The notes: generated by a model not told the origin, from the sequence alone. A DNA stretch of 64,000 nucleotides from Sambucus nigra (GCA_949130495.1 CASBWL010000411.1:942001-1006000), one strand, 5' to 3'; numbered from the stretch's first letter, positions 10,840-22,963 are shown. Numbers and translations are program-made.

Positions 10840-11886
10840 TCAATCGAAAGATAAAACATGAGGAGAACCAAGAGCAATGACGCGAGAATCACCAAGCCTA
10901 ATACCTAACGCTTCTAAATCCGACTTCTTAACCCAAGTAGATGTGAACCGACTAGTAGGGGCATTGGGAACCGGAATGGTTTTAGACTTTCTAGGAGCGT
11001 TCTTAAGATCGTAGAAAAATCGTCTAAGATGACCTCTCCTACCACAATGAGTGCAAGTGTAGATACGGTGAGGAGTGTGTCCTATGGGTCGATTATACCT
11101 CACGTTCCTAGATGGGTCTCTCATAAAGTTCCTATGAAGCTCTCTTGTTTGCATGGTTTTGGCTTTGGGTGCAGGTGAGACATGATTATTAAAGCCAATA
11201 CCTCTCCGATTATCTTTGATTTTGACGGTGCCTAAGATTTTGTCAAGCTTTTCACACCTAGCCACCAAATCAAACTTAACTTTACTCCAATCTCTCAGTT
11301 TTTTCTCAAGCTCACATATCCTTAACTCAAGTAAACGTGTAGAATTCTCAAACTTGAGAAGTTCCTTTTTCATAGTCTCCATCAACCCTCGAAGACTATC
11401 TCTCTCACCCTCGACATATTATAGCTTCTCTCGAATTTTCTTTTCACGTGCCTTAAGATCCTCAATTAAAGCATTGGAATTATTTATTTTTATGGCACGT
11501 TCTTTCAACATAGCTCTTAATTTCACGTTTGCTTTCATTGCTTTTAATGTTTCTTCATACGATTATTTGAAAGCAGTTTACAAATCTCTCTCGTCTTCGC
11601 TCTCTTCCTCACTCACCTCACACTCACTCTTAAGTGTATCAACTTCTGTGGCTGTGGAAGAATCATACAAAGGTAAGTGTTTATCACTTACATGACTAGC
11701 CACAAAGGTGGGAAGTTCACGCTTACTAGCATAAAAGTTTTCATCTTCTGGGTCACTATCACTAAGGGTAGAAACGCGGTTTACCGATTTATTAAAATTC
11801 TCCCTAAGTTTAGTGGGACACTCATCTATCCTGTGACCAAACCCTTCGCAGCAAAGACACTTTTCACAATCACCCTTATTAACCAA
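10840..11886 (-). pseudogene. C-terminal gag of a Sirevirus-like Copia element
   Basis: Two reading frames (11886-11578 and 11385-10840) together give the second half of a Copia gag. The first has a CCHC knuckle CLCCEGFGHRIDEC followed by an acidic stretch (SECEVSEEESEDERD). The second begins with a coiled coil (LLELRICELEKKLRDW), then a phrase RRGIGFNN equivalent to RQGIGYDG in the element at 54.1 kb, and a second cysteine/histidine cluster CTHCGRRGHLRRFF. The N-terminal DUF4219/UBN2 region is missing: only 130 bp separate the knuckle from the primer-binding site. Pol is also missing. The result is a non-autonomous derivative with two large deletions. Confidence 0.7.
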
Positions 11887-12016
11887 TTTTTAATAGCAGT
11901 TTTCATGTGTGATTTCCAATTAGATGATTCAAACAAGTGAATTCTAAAATCATAAAAACCACTAAAATGCATTCCTAAAGACATGGGATCATAAACACAA
12001 TAAGATAGTGCAACAC

Positions 12017-12028
12017 GCTCTGATACCA
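12017..12028 (-). other. primer-binding site (initiator-Met tRNA)
   Basis: On the minus strand the sequence is TGGTATCAGAGC, the standard Copia primer-binding site, three bases inside the LTR end at 12032. Confidence 0.85.
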
Positions 12029-12031
12029 ATT

Positions 12032-13073
12032 TGAAAAGGCCTTTTAGTGTGTACTTGAGGTAAAAATAACTTTGTTCCAATTTTTAGTTTAAAACCAATT
12101 TCAACTTCTTAAACCCTAAACACGCATCTAAGTATTAAATCCATTTGAAGAATAAAGCATGCGGTAAAAGAAACAATTTCAAGAAAAATCCCCGAAGGGC
12201 AAAACCTTTTTGTTTCACTATAATTTGTAAGACACAACTTACACGGATTACAATGAAATTGGGTGACATGCAAAATACCCGCAGGTGTCGGTTCCGATAT
12301 CGTCGACTAGAATCTCCCGCAAGAACTCCAGATGGTCAGTAATGGAAAAGAAACGGCTTCTCCACAAGAGTAAACTTCATAAGGACTCCCTCCACAATAG
12401 CACGCAACTCTCTGGTTGTAGAGTTCTCCCCACAAAGATCAAAATGGTGTAGTCAATGAACGAATTGTCTTTCGATAAACACGTTCAAGATCACAAACTT
12501 TGGAATTGAATAATTTGATCTTGAATAAACTCTGGATGATGAAAAACTATATGGGAATGAGTTTTTCGAAACTGTTCTGCTCCTAAAACTTTCGCAGAGA
12601 CGTTTTAGTTATAACTGAGCAACACAGAGTCCAAGAAAACCAAAACATGAAAATCGAGGCGGCAAGCTCGTTCGAGCGAGATATGGATCTCGTTCGCGTG
12701 ACAAGGGGTTGTCGTTTGAACGAGCCACAGTCTCGTTCGAGCGACAGTGATAAAATATTTTTCTTTTAAATAAATCCTCGAATTTTTCTTTAAACTATTT
12801 GTAACTCATAAATATTTTTAAAACATAAAAAGATTTAATTCCCAAACATTTAAATCACCCAGCTTTTAATCAACATACTAAATTACCCAATTGATCACAA
12901 GTATTCATACCTAAGTGATCTTAAACATATGCAACACGTCTTGACTTAAAATCTTCTTTAATGGTTTAAATTGCACATTCTTGGACTTAAACTTGTCGTA
13001 GGCTTCAATTAAACTCCATAATAAAACTAGCATAGACTTAATTTATTTTGTTCAGAATTAAGCCAATTATAAC
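12032..13073 (-). mobile_element. 5' LTR of the Sirevirus-like element at 9.8-12 kb
   Basis: The LTR end adjoining the primer-binding site reads TTTCA on the minus strand. The body shares features with the LTRs at 48.5 and 55.9 kb: AAACCCTAAACA, CCCCGAAGGGCAAAACC, GCAGGTGTCGG, and GGCTTCTCCACAAG in that order. A palindrome cluster occupies 12667-12745, with CTCGTTCGAGCGAG at 12667, GTCGTTTGAACGAG at 12711 and TCTCGTTCGAGCGAC at 12731. The far (U3) end is not certain, because the Tat LTR starts at 13074; the Tat element may have inserted in or beside it. Confidence 0.65.
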
Positions 13074-13182
13074 TGTTGATACCAAATTTAATCTGCTGAC
13101 ATGGATCAATCATATGAAGACACGTGCCTTTTCACATGGTAAATACGAAGACTTTTGATGAATAAGGTCCGAGGAACTCCAC

Positions 13183-13292
13183 AGGTCCGAGTAACTTAAA
13201 GAAGATCCAAGCAACTAGATTAGTCCGAGCAACTCAAAGCTATCCGAGCAACTCAAGGCGGTCCGAGCAACTCAAGGCGGTCCGAGCAACTC
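13183..13292. repeat. tandem 17-18-bp repeat in LTR U3
   Basis: About six units of TCCGAGCAACTCAA, with a GGCGG extension in the last ones, lie upstream of the TATA box. The LTR at 24660 has the same unit in a different number and with more divergence (24768-24885), so this is a fast-changing, enhancer-like block. Confidence 0.8.
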
Positions 13293-13422
13293 AAATACTT
13301 GTTACGTGCGCGTCAAGAATGCCAGAAGACAACTGCACATTAAATGTGCATTTAATGCTATACAGATATATTCGGCTACCAAAATACAGCGCATCATTCT
13401 TTCACATGTACAGCCTCAAGGC

Positions 13423-13430
13423 TATAAATA
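13423..13430 (+). promoter_or_regulatory. TATA box of Tat G1 LTR
   Basis: TATAAATA, preceded by CAGCCTCAAGGC. The same box and context recur at 25013 in the second LTR. It is about 205 bp from the LTR end. Confidence 0.7.
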
Positions 13431-13639
13431 CATTGTAACATCCTCATGAAAGGGGACTCATAATTTCTTGGTAAAACCCATTATCGAGAATTCCAAACAG
13501 TCAATAATAACAAAAACAGTGGATGTAGGCCATTCTTACAAGGTTGAAACACTTTAAAAATCTTTGTCTCATTTACTTATTCATTTTTTATCTGTGATTA
13601 AAATAACTAGAGATAATCTAATTTTTTACATTAACAGAT

Positions 13640-13654
13640 TGGCGCCGTCTGTGG
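13640..13654 (+). other. primer-binding site of Tat G1
   Basis: TGGCGCCGTCTGTGG lies 3 bp after the LTR end. The TGGCGCC core is usual for Tat and Athila elements; I did not assign the exact tRNA. Confidence 0.7.
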
Positions 13655-13698
13655 AAATCGACTGTAATTATCGTTTTTCACCAAAATCATTATCATCA

Positions 13699-15888
13699 AT
13701 GGCTGATCATCCAGAATCCAGTAATCGAAATGCTGGGATTCCTTCAAATCCATCTACTCTTCCAAATGTCCAAGATCTAGCTGAAATAATGGCTAATTTG
13801 GCCCAGATCCAGACGGCCATACAAGAGACCATGCGACAACTCATGCAAACTATCCAAGGTGGAGCGCCGACCCAGTCAGGACAACGAAGCATTCAGAAAA
13901 ATACTCGGTTACCTTCTAGGTGAACGTTATTCTCAGAGGAATCTTGATCCAGACGCACTTATTCATATCGTATTGAGAGATCTCATGATCCTTCTTATCA
14001 GCCTGAACGGACTTCCTCGGTACGAGCTACAGACACTCAACAAAACATCATTTTATCTCTAGAAAGGACGAGTGCCCTTGAAAGGTTGAGTAGAGTCTCT
14101 CCTTTTGATCGTTTGGGTCCTAGGAGGAATAGAAGTCCCCCTAGTATTGTACCGAAGAACTCTCAACTACTATCTGATTTAAAGGAAGGATCTACCCAAT
14201 CACGACCAGCTGCTCGTCATGAAAGATCCCAAAAAGAAAATTCAACACGATCAGTTGCTCGAACCAATCGGATCGAGGAAGGAAATGATGCGTGGAAAGG
14301 CTCAATTCAAAGGTTGGAGAATAGATTAGGGGAGATGGCCAAAACCAAGAATCCTCTACAAAGGACTTTTGTCCGAGGAACACCATTCGTACAAGAAATT
14401 GTGGATTTTCTCACACCATCAAAATTTAAAGCTCCTGTGGTTACACCTAAATATGATGGAAAAACTGATCCTGTTCTCCACATAGAACAATACCAAGCTT
14501 CTGCTGATATCTACGCAGTTCCAGATGAGATGAGATGCAGGGCTTTTTCAGGAACTCTTACCGGATCTGCTCAAATATGGTACAACAATCTTCCTCGGGG
14601 GAAGGTTGCGACTTTCTTTCAACTGGCCGAGCTCTTTATCGGAAATTTTTATTTTGGAGCAAAACCTGTTAAACGAGTAGCGCACTTGTTAAGTGTTAGA
14701 CAAAAGGCAGGTGAAAGCACCAGGGATTACATTACTCATTTCAATAACGAGAAACTGGAAGTAATTGACTATGAGGAGAAGACTGCGATTACTGCTTTGA
14801 TGAGTGGACTGTTGCCCAATAAATTGTACTACACTTTGGCCAAAGATCCGCCCAGGACCATGTCAGAACTGATGGCAAAAGCAGCCATAATCATGAATGC
14901 CGAGGAAGCTATGGTTGCGACGAAGAACATGGATACTAAGGAGACCAAAGTTGAGGCTGAGAAGGTTGAGAAGAAGGAGCAGAAGAACAATGGTAGCAAC
15001 AAGCAATCAAAGGCAAAGCAAGCACTGGAACAATTGAAGAAATTTGGAAATTATACTCCTTTGAAAGTAGATATAAACCACATTCTGGAAGAGATCAAGA
15101 GCAGCGAGGAGCTAAACTGTCCTGAAAAAATGAAGACAGATCTTGACAAGAGGAATAAGTCCAAATATTACGAGTTCCATAAATATCATGGTCACACGAC
15201 CAAGAACTGCATAGCTCTCCAGAACGAAATTGAAGCACTCATTAGACGAGGAAAATTGACCAAATATGTTGATCGTCAAAACGGTGGTCGAACCAGAGAA
15301 CGAGGAAGGCATAGGTCTAAATCTCCTCTTCAAACAAAAGAAGACAAGAAAAGAGATCATGAAGATAACCCAGAAGACGACCCCGATCTCCCCAAAAGAC
15401 CAAGACAGCCAGAACGGGAGGTATTTTCAATTCGTTTTGGATCATTTGATTGCAATGTTATTACAGGTAGAGATGCAGGAGGTGAAGACCTTACTGCAGA
15501 GAGGAAAGCTTACCTCAATAAGGCTCAAGCTTGTTCATACATTCAACGTATAAATCTAGATGAAGATGATCGCCCGAGGAAGGTGAACAAAGATAAACTG
15601 GTCATCGATTTCTCTAAGAACAACCTCGCAGGTGTGCTATATCCTCATGATGACCCGTTGGTGATCAAAATGAGGATGAAAGAAGTAGTGATTTCACGAG
15701 TATTGGTGGATAATGGAAGCTCGGCGGACATCATGTTCTACTCATGCTTTGACAGTTTAAATCTAAAGTTATCTCAGTTAGAGCCTTATCACAGGCCCCT
15801 CATCGGTTTTATGGGCGAGAAAGTTTTTCCACTTGGGACGATCAAGTTGGATATGTTCATCGGTACATGGACTACTAGTCGAACATAA
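13699..15888 (+). pseudogene. Tat G1 gag-protease
   Basis: The start MADHPESSNRNAG at 13699 matches that of G2 at 25284. A small deletion near 13920 breaks the frame; the frame is open again from 14086 for 600 codons. The capsid (retrotransposon gag domain) lies at about residues 110-260 of that part and includes AFSGTLTGSAQIWY and VRQKAGESTRDYI. A knuckle-like motif FHKYHGHTTKNC follows, with tyrosine where G2 has the first cysteine. A basic linker precedes an aspartic protease whose active-site phrase VDNGSSADIMFY is intact. A TAA at 15886 separates it from the rest of the polyprotein. The protein would package RNA and cleave the polyprotein. Confidence 0.85.
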
Positions 15889-15891
15889 AGA

Positions 15892-18800
15892 GTGCGCTTT
15901 TTCGTGATGGATAAAAATGTCCAATCAACTTATAATATCATCATGGGAAGAGTAGGTTTGAAAAAGTTCGAAGCAGTACCATCTACTGTACATCAATGCC
16001 TAAAATTTCCAACCAATTTTGGAGTAGGAATTGTGAAGGGTGACCAAAAAGTAGCTCGGGAATGCTACTATTCATCTACCGAGCAGGAATAACTGGAGGA
16101 ATCTAGGAAAAAGACTACTACCTATCAGGTGGATGAAGGTGCAGAAATTGAAACATTAGACCCTAGAGACGAGTCTCAGCTCGTTAAGGGTCAAGTCATG
16201 GAGGCTACTGAAAATATCATTCTGGACGAAGAACATCCAGAACGAACAACTCAAATCGGTGCGTCACTAGATGTGTCAATAAAGCAAGAGCTGATAGCAT
16301 TTCTAAGAAGCAGAAAGTAAACTTTTGCATGGAGTCACGAAGATATGCCAGGGATAGACCCAAATTTCTTATGTCACGAGCTCAATGTGAACAAGGAAAT
16401 CAAGCCAGTGAAGCAGCGACGAAGAGTGTTCAGTCCTAAAAAGAACCAAGCTATTCAATAAGAGGTCGAGAAGCTTCAGAAAGCCTGTTTTATTGAAGAC
16501 GTCAAATATCCAGACTGGTTAGCAAATGTGGTGATGGTGAAGAAGAAGAACAACAAATGGAGGATGTGTGTAAACTTCACCGACCTCAATAAGGCATGCC
16601 CAAAGGATTATTTTCCTTTACCACGAATTGGTCAATTAGTGGATGCTACCTCGAGACACGAGCTGTTGAGCTTCATGGATGCTTATTCTGGTTACAACCA
16701 GATCAAAATGAAACCTGAAGACAGGGAGAGTACCTCTTTTATCACCCCTAGGGAAACTTATTGTTATAATGTTATGCCTTTTGGATTGAAAAATACAGGT
16801 GCAACATATCAGCGGCTGATGAACAAGGTGTTTGCAGAGCGAATCAGTTACAATATGGAAGTTTATGTCGATGATAAGCTGACGAAGAGCAAGAGAGTTG
16901 CTGATCATGTAATTGACTTAGGCCAGACCTTTGATAAATTTGATAAATATCAAATGAAGTTAAACCCTACCAAATGCATATTCGGAGTACGAGAAGGCAT
17001 ATTTCTCGGGTATATTGTCAATCAACGAGGTATCGAAGCAAACCCATAAAAGATCAAGGCTCTATTGGAGCTACGATCTCCAATAACGAAGAAAGAAGTG
17101 CAGAGTCTCACAGGGCGAGTTGCGGCACTTAATAGATTTGTGTCACGAGCAACTGATAGATGTCTCCCATTCTTCAAAACACTCTGAAAAACGTTTGAAT
17201 GGAATGATGAATGCGAGAGGGCCTTTCAAGAGTTGAAGAAATACCTGGGAGCACCTCCACGTGTCCAGACCAGTGATGGGAGAAAGATTGTACTTGTATA
17301 TAGCAGTTTCGGAGAATGCAGTTAGCTCGGCATTGATAAGAATGGAGGATGGAGTGCAAAAACTAATTTATTACACTAACAAGGCCTTTCGAGGAGCAGA
17401 GATCAGATATTCAAGACTGGAAAAGTTGGCGCTAGCGTTAATTGAAGCAAGCAGAAGAATGAGGTCGTACTTCCAAGCTCATACTATAGTCGTGTATACC
17501 GATATGCCATTGAGGCAAGCTCTTCATAAACCAGAAAAATCAGGGAGATTGATGTACTCGGCAGTAGACCTTGGTGAATATGACATAGTTTATGAGACTA
17601 GATTGTCGCTTAAAGGGCAAGCAATAATAGATTTTATCGCAGAGTTCACATATCCTGACACCTCCGAAGAGCAAAATTTGAATACCGACCAGCCTGTGGA
17701 TGTTGCAGGATCATCAAATTTAAACCCCGACCAACTTAAGTCGGCTGACGAACAAGAGGAGATGGTCGACGAACAACAAGAAGTGCTAGAGGATGATATA
17801 AAGAAGCAACAAATATTCCATCGAGGAACTTTATCCGATCAAAAATTTGAGGATAAAGTACCTATATGGAATCTATACGTGGATGGCTCATCTTGCACTA
17901 TAGGCTGTGGGGCAGGGATTATTGTAAATAGCCCGAATGAGATCGGTGTGGAGTATGCTCTGCGCTTTTAGTTCAAGGCTTCTAATAATAAGGCTGAATG
18001 TGAAGCTATGATTGCAGGTCTTAGTTTAGCAAAATCTATAGGGGCAGAGCAGGTCATTGTATTCAGTGACTCACAGTTGATCATAAATCAAATGCTGGGG
18101 GTGTATGCAACAAAAGGAGAATTGATGATCAAGTATCATGCGAAAGCAATGGAGATTGTATCGAGCTTTGACACAGTGCAGTTAATTAGAACACCAAGAT
18201 TGGAGAATGCAAGAGCAGATGCCTTAGCTCGGTTAGCCTCAGCCACCCGCACCGAGCTACGAAGAACAATCCCAATAGAAATTTTGGCTAGCAGGAGCAT
18301 TGACAAAGATATGATGATGAGCTTCATTACCCTTGATATAGGACCATCTTGGATGGATCCCATCAGGGCCTATATTGAGGAGGGGATATTACCAACTGAT
18401 AAACTCACAGCCAAGAAGCTAAAGTTTAAAGCTGCTCGTTATGTATTGACTAATGGCATTTTATACAGACGAGGAATTATAGCAGGTTTGCAAAGATGTG
18501 TCCACCCCTCCGAGGTGAAAAATTTGATTAAAGAGGTCCATGAAGGGTCCTGTGGAGCCCATGTAGCAGATCGGACACTATTACAAAGGATGACTACGCA
18601 AGGGTATTACTGGTCGACGATGAGAGCTGATTGCGTATCTTATGCAAAGAAATGTGATAAATGTCAACGTTTCTCTTCCATCCGAAGAACTCCCCATGCA
18701 TTCATCACAGACCATGGAACTCAATTCTACAACGAGGAGTTCGCTGCATATTGTCATCAGTCAAACATATTGAAGACCCACTCTGCACCAGGCCATCCTC

Positions 18801-19350
18801 AGAGCAATGGACAAACTGAGGTAACGAACAGAATTCTACTAAATGGGTTAAAGAAAAGACTGGATGATGGAAGGCAAATTGGATCAACGAGCTACATTCT
18901 GTGTTGTGGGCTTATCATACTACACCGCGAGCAGCAACAGGAGAATCTCCATACATGCTGGCATTTGGAAGTGAAGCTGTTATACCTGTCGAGTTGGGTC
19001 TCCCCACACACAGGGTACTAAATTTTAATTCTCCTATCAGTGACTTGATGAGGAGATTAGATCTAGACATGCTCGAAGAAGTTAGAGAATAAGCAGCGAT
19101 CAGGAATGCCGCATATCAACAACGAACAGCTCTGTTTTACAACAAGAGGGTAAATAAGTGCGATCTGAAGGAAGGAGACTATGTGCTAAAGAAAGTAATT
19201 CAAAAGCACAATAAACTGGAAGCTAACTGGCATGGACCCTACAGAGTAACAGAGGTTGTTTGACCAGGAACATACAGGATCGAAACCTTGGAGGGAGAAG
19301 AATTTAAGAATACATGGAATGCAGAGCATCTACGCAAATATTATCAGTAG
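15892..19350 (+). pseudogene. Tat G1 pol: RT, RNase H, second RNase H, integrase
   Basis: The RT (about 16330-17050) contains CVNFTDLNKACPKDYFPLP, MPFGLKNTGATYQ and the catalytic YVDD. The first RNase H lies at about 17270-17650 (TNKAFRGAEIRYSRLEK). A second, plant-Tat-type RNase H follows (WNLYVDGSS... FSDSQLIINQ... ENARADALARLA, about 17865-18240). The integrase has an HHCC finger ending CDKCQRF (18664) but jumps directly to AFITDHGTQF, skipping the usual 80 or so residues with the first catalytic aspartate; the glutamate region (PQSNGQTEV) is present. The C-terminal part continues to about 19350 (WNAEHLRKYYQ). At least eight stops and two frameshifts are present. No chromodomain. Confidence 0.85.
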
Positions 19351-19479
19351 TTGGGGATTCCTATGTAAATGAAGTTTTCTTCAGTATGAATAAAGTGTTG
19401 GATGTTTTACCCAGTTTTCCCTTTTTGTTGAAATTTTTTCGGAGTATTAGTGCTACACACTATGCATCAAGTTCAGAAA

Positions 19480-20460
19480 CAATCTCCTAAAACTACGGTT
19501 GGTCGGGAATAAATATCCACCAATTCCGGTTGGTCGACAAATCAATGTCCACCAACTTCGGTTGGTCGGCAAATCAATATCCACCAACTACGGTTGGTCG
19601 GCAAATCAATCTCCTCCAACTACGGTTGGTCAAAAAATAAATCTCCTCCAACTACGGTTGGTTGGGAAATAAATATCTTCCAACTCCGGTTGGTAGGGAA
19701 TAAAATCCAACTCCGGTTGGTCGATAAAATCCAAATCCGGTTGGTAGATAAAATCCAACTCCGGTTGGTAGATAAAATCCAACTCTGGTTGGTCGATGAA
19801 ATCCAATTCCGGTTGGTCGATAAATCGGTTGGTCGGCAAATCAACATCCACCAACTCCGGTTGGTCGGAAAATCAATATCCACCAACTCCGGTTGGTCGG
19901 CAAATCAACTCCTCCAACTACGATTGGTCGGAAAATAAATCTCCTCCAACTCCGGTTGGTCGGGAAATAAATATCTTCCAACACCGATTGGTCGGAAATC
20001 AACATCCACCAACTCCGGTTGGTCGGCAAATTAATACCCACCAACTCCGGTTGGTCGACAAATCAATCTCCTCCAACTACGATTGGTCGGAAAATAAATC
20101 TCCTCCAACTCCGGTTGGTCGGGAAATAAATATCTTCCAACTCCGGTTGGTCGGGACTCAATCTCCACCAACTTCGGTTGGTCGACAAATCAATTTACAA
20201 TCAACTTCGATTGGTTAAACTAAGCAGGATCATGGGATGTAAGTCGTTTCATTACTTGGAATAAAAGAAGTGATAAGTCACTATAATAAAAAAATAAAAC
20301 AGAATGGCATATCAAAATACCACCAACTCTAAGTTAGTACTCTAAGTTGATCGGAAAACATAATATCGCCAACTCCGGTTAGTCGTCAAATAATTATCAC
20401 CAACTCCGGTTGGTCAACAATGAATTTTCACCAACTCCGGTTGGTCGGCAATTTATCATA
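19480..20460 (+). repeat. Tat 3'-region tandem repeat, unit about 30 bp
   Basis: About 28 units of CCAACTCCGGTTGGTCGG plus an A/T-rich spacer (AAATCAATAT or similar) run from 19480 to 20218, with a last group at 20330-20450. The core CCAAC-TCCG-GTTGG is a hairpin/near-palindrome. Unit length varies between about 24 and 35 bp because the spacer changes. The ORFs here on both strands arise from the repeat and are not regarded as genes. Tat elements are known for tandem repeats between pol and the 3' LTR. Confidence 0.92.
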
Positions 20461-20887
20461 ACACGGGATATTTTTTGTCTTTTTACAAATATACATACAC
20501 ATTCATCAGTGAATAAAAAAGATGTTTTATAAAATATTTCCAAGATAATGACAGTCAAGATTGCAGAGAAAAACTAAAAGTTTCTTCATTAAAATCAGAA
20601 CAAATTACATAGAGAATAAAATACATATTACATGAGAAATCATTACATCAAAGATCCTACTCTATTGGGTTTTTTCCTTCTACCTTTGAAACAGGTTCTA
20701 CTCCAGCAGGAGGATCGTCTAAGGCATAAGGAGAGTTTATGAAATTCACATCTTGGAGCATTCGAATATTCATCACTGATGGCCGATCAAGCAAATGCTC
20801 TGGACGAGATATGTCAAAATTTGAATGGAGGCTGTAATCACCGAGGTACTTTGAGATCGGGCACTGAGGGATTGCCCGAGCAGGAAT
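20461..20887. other. 3' flank of antisense gene B
   Basis: On the minus strand this is the downstream flank of the antisense gene that ends at 20888. It continues some relatives of that protein's C-terminal composition but has no clear domain. It is AT-rich towards 20461-20640. Confidence 0.4.
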
Positions 20888-21940
20888 CTAACTCGTGTCG
20901 AGCTTAAAAGGTGGCACTGGCAAATCAAGCAACCCAGGATCATAATAATCCCATAAGTAGTGACCCCGCTCCAATTTCAGCACACCCAGTGCATTTAGCC
21001 ATCCTTGCTTGTACCCCTCGTCGTTTGACTGCTGGATCCGGTCATCTAGATGGTAAAGGGCTTCATTGTAACCAACCATCCAAAACTCTCTGGGCTGTTT
21101 ATGGAACTGGTTGGTCAACCTCTCTAGCTGCTCGTGAAGATTCTTCACCAGATTTGTTTTATTCTCCAAGGCACAACTTTGTGCAGAAAGTTGCTCGTCG
21201 AGGTTCAGAATTTTCTTGGACATCTCTGCTAATGCTTGATTCTTCGCCATTAACTGGAATGCCTGATTCTCCAAGGCTGATTGAGTTCTTTGCTCTTCAA
21301 TTAAAATTCGAGCAGCTCTTTCTCGTCCCCGAGAAAAAGATCTTCCTCGTCCTCGAGTAGATGAGGAAGGTCCAGCCCTTTTTAATATTTCCAACTCATC
21401 TCTTAAGTTGGCATTCTCCACCTCCAAGAAAGATAAACCTTCGTCATTAACAGGGGCTAAGGCTCCCGAGGAAGAAGCTGCAGATTTTAGCTGGGATATC
21501 TCTTCTTGCAAAACATTATTTTCCTGTTCCAACAGTTTAGCGATTTTCCTATGCTCCTCAACTTCAACCTTTCGAATTCTCTCTTTCATATCATAAGCAG
21601 CGATGAACTTATCATATCCTTTGTCAACATTTAGTTGATGATACTTATTCTCATACCCGTGATGCAAAAGGGTGGAAGACTCTTTATATTGTTGTTGAAG
21701 CTCCTCAATAGTACCCTGGAGATCTTCAATCATCTCATAATATGCCACATTGTTGGCAACTGCACGATTGAGCAGGCACTTCAAATATTGATAGGCTTTG
21801 ACTGCTCGTTCAGAAGCATCTGGACCAAGGATGTCGATGATTTGAGCTTCATTCAGATCTGCATGACCAGCTTTGAAGTAGTCATTGCATTTTTTCAACA
21901 AACCTGTATCATGAGCTGGTAATAATTCCATCATGGCCAT
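20888..21940 (-). CDS. Tat antisense ORF B: 350-residue coiled-coil protein
   Basis: An uninterrupted ORF on the strand opposite to gag-pol, between pol and the 3' LTR. The N-terminal 100 residues are helical; residues about 70-165 form a coiled coil (KIAKLLEQENNVLQEEISQL). A serine/arginine patch (SSSTRGRGRSFSRGRERAAR) sits near 195-215. A second coiled coil covers about 220-275. The C-terminus has GYNEALYHL then, 23 residues on, GWLNALGVLKL. This last block aligns without gaps to the C-terminal block of antisense gene A (GWNKG...GWVTALQELKV), so A and B share a domain. I know no function. Antisense ORFs at this location are known from Tat elements such as Grande. It is the only long unbroken gene in G1. 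Confidence 0.75.
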   Translation of the reverse strand: MAMMELLPAHDTGLLKKCNDYFKAGHADLNEAQIIDILGPDASERAVKAYQYLKCLLNRAVANNVAYYEMIEDLQGTIEELQQQYKESSTLLHHGYENKYHQLNVDKGYDKFIAAYDMKERIRKVEVEEHRKIAKLLEQENNVLQEEISQLKSAASSSGALAPVNDEGLSFLEVENANLRDELEILKRAGPSSSTRGRGRSFSRGRERAARILIEEQRTQSALENQAFQLMAKNQALAEMSKKILNLDEQLSAQSCALENKTNLVKNLHEQLERLTNQFHKQPREFWMVGYNEALYHLDDRIQQSNDEGYKQGWLNALGVLKLERGHYLWDYYDPGLLDLPVPPFKLDTS

Positions 21941-22963
21941 AAACTAGCAAAGAGAAGCCATAAACAGGAATAAATAATGATAAAGACAGAGCAAGAAGAA
22001 GAAAATGGATCAGTAATAAGGGCAGAGCAAGAAGAAGAGAGTTAATATGAACAACCAAAAACTTCAAATTTTATTACATCACAAAAAAGAAATACGTAAC
22101 CCAAAATTATATTTAACAAACAAGCAAAGAGAAAGGACCGAACAACTCTACACCTTCTCTTTGCTTCCTAAGACTTCCTCGGGAGGCTTAGACGAAGAGG
22201 TAGGTTGCTCGGAGAGCTGAGAAAGCTACTCGGTAGACATATTGACTGGCTGGAACTGCTCGGAGCGAAGGTCAACATCAGGGGCCTGATCCTTAATTAT
22301 CATTGAAAATTCTTCTGAGGCAGCTTCGTCCTCTTCTTCTTCTCCTGAAGAGGGAGGAGGACCATGAACATGACGCTGAAATAGTTCAGAATTCTCATCG
22401 ACCTTTAGCTCCTGCAGAGCTGTAACCCATCCATCCCTGAAGTATTTAAGGCTAGCAAATTCCATCTGAGAGGACATGAAAGATATGCCTTTGTTCCAAC
22501 CTTTGTCCCAGCCAGCGCTAAAGGACTTTTTAACAGAAATTTTTCTCTTTGTCTTTTTCGAGGAAATCCTCTCAGTATGAAGTTCCTCGGCAGCTTTCAT
22601 TTTCCCTTCTATCTCCTGCTTCTGACGATCAACGTCGCGAAGTCTAACAACTTCCTCTTCCGTCTTATTAAGCTTGTTCTCAAGCTCTCCAGCATTCTTA
22701 AGCTTCTCCTCGTACTCATTATATTTCTTCTCAAATTCCTTCAACTTTTTCTCTAAATTCTTAGAGGCATCTACAACCCTATCTCTCTCTTGCTCAACAG
22801 ATTTAATCTGATTCTCCCAAGTGACCTTATTCTCCTCGTACTTCTGATGAGAATCTCTTAAAGACTGGGTTAATCCACTAAAAGCCTTTTCTACTCCATC
22901 CGAGGAACTGGAGGCTCGGATGGCTTCATCTCTCTTCGTGATGCTATTAAAACACGTCACCAA

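Larger units (their letters stand above)
13074..13636 (+). mobile_element. Tat G1 5' LTR
   Basis: It starts TGTTGATACC and ends TTAACA, an almost perfect terminal inversion, and is followed by GAT and the primer-binding site. A run of diverged 17-18-bp units built on GTCCGAGCAACTCAA (13183-13292) sits in the U3 part, and a TATA box follows. It shares both ends and the TATA region with the LTR at 24660. Confidence 0.85.

Noticed and set aside
16636..16908. Antisense ORF of 90 residues over the Tat RT
   Set aside because: It is a shadow of the RT coding frame, without any domain of its own.
19594..20218. Open frames on both strands through the CCAACTCCGGTTGG repeat
   Set aside because: They follow from the repeat having a unit near a multiple of three and no stops; all frames give the same kind of repetitive peptide with no domain.
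19480..20460. CRISPR array
   Set aside because: The spacers are not unique, repeats vary in length, and the context is a plant retrotransposon.
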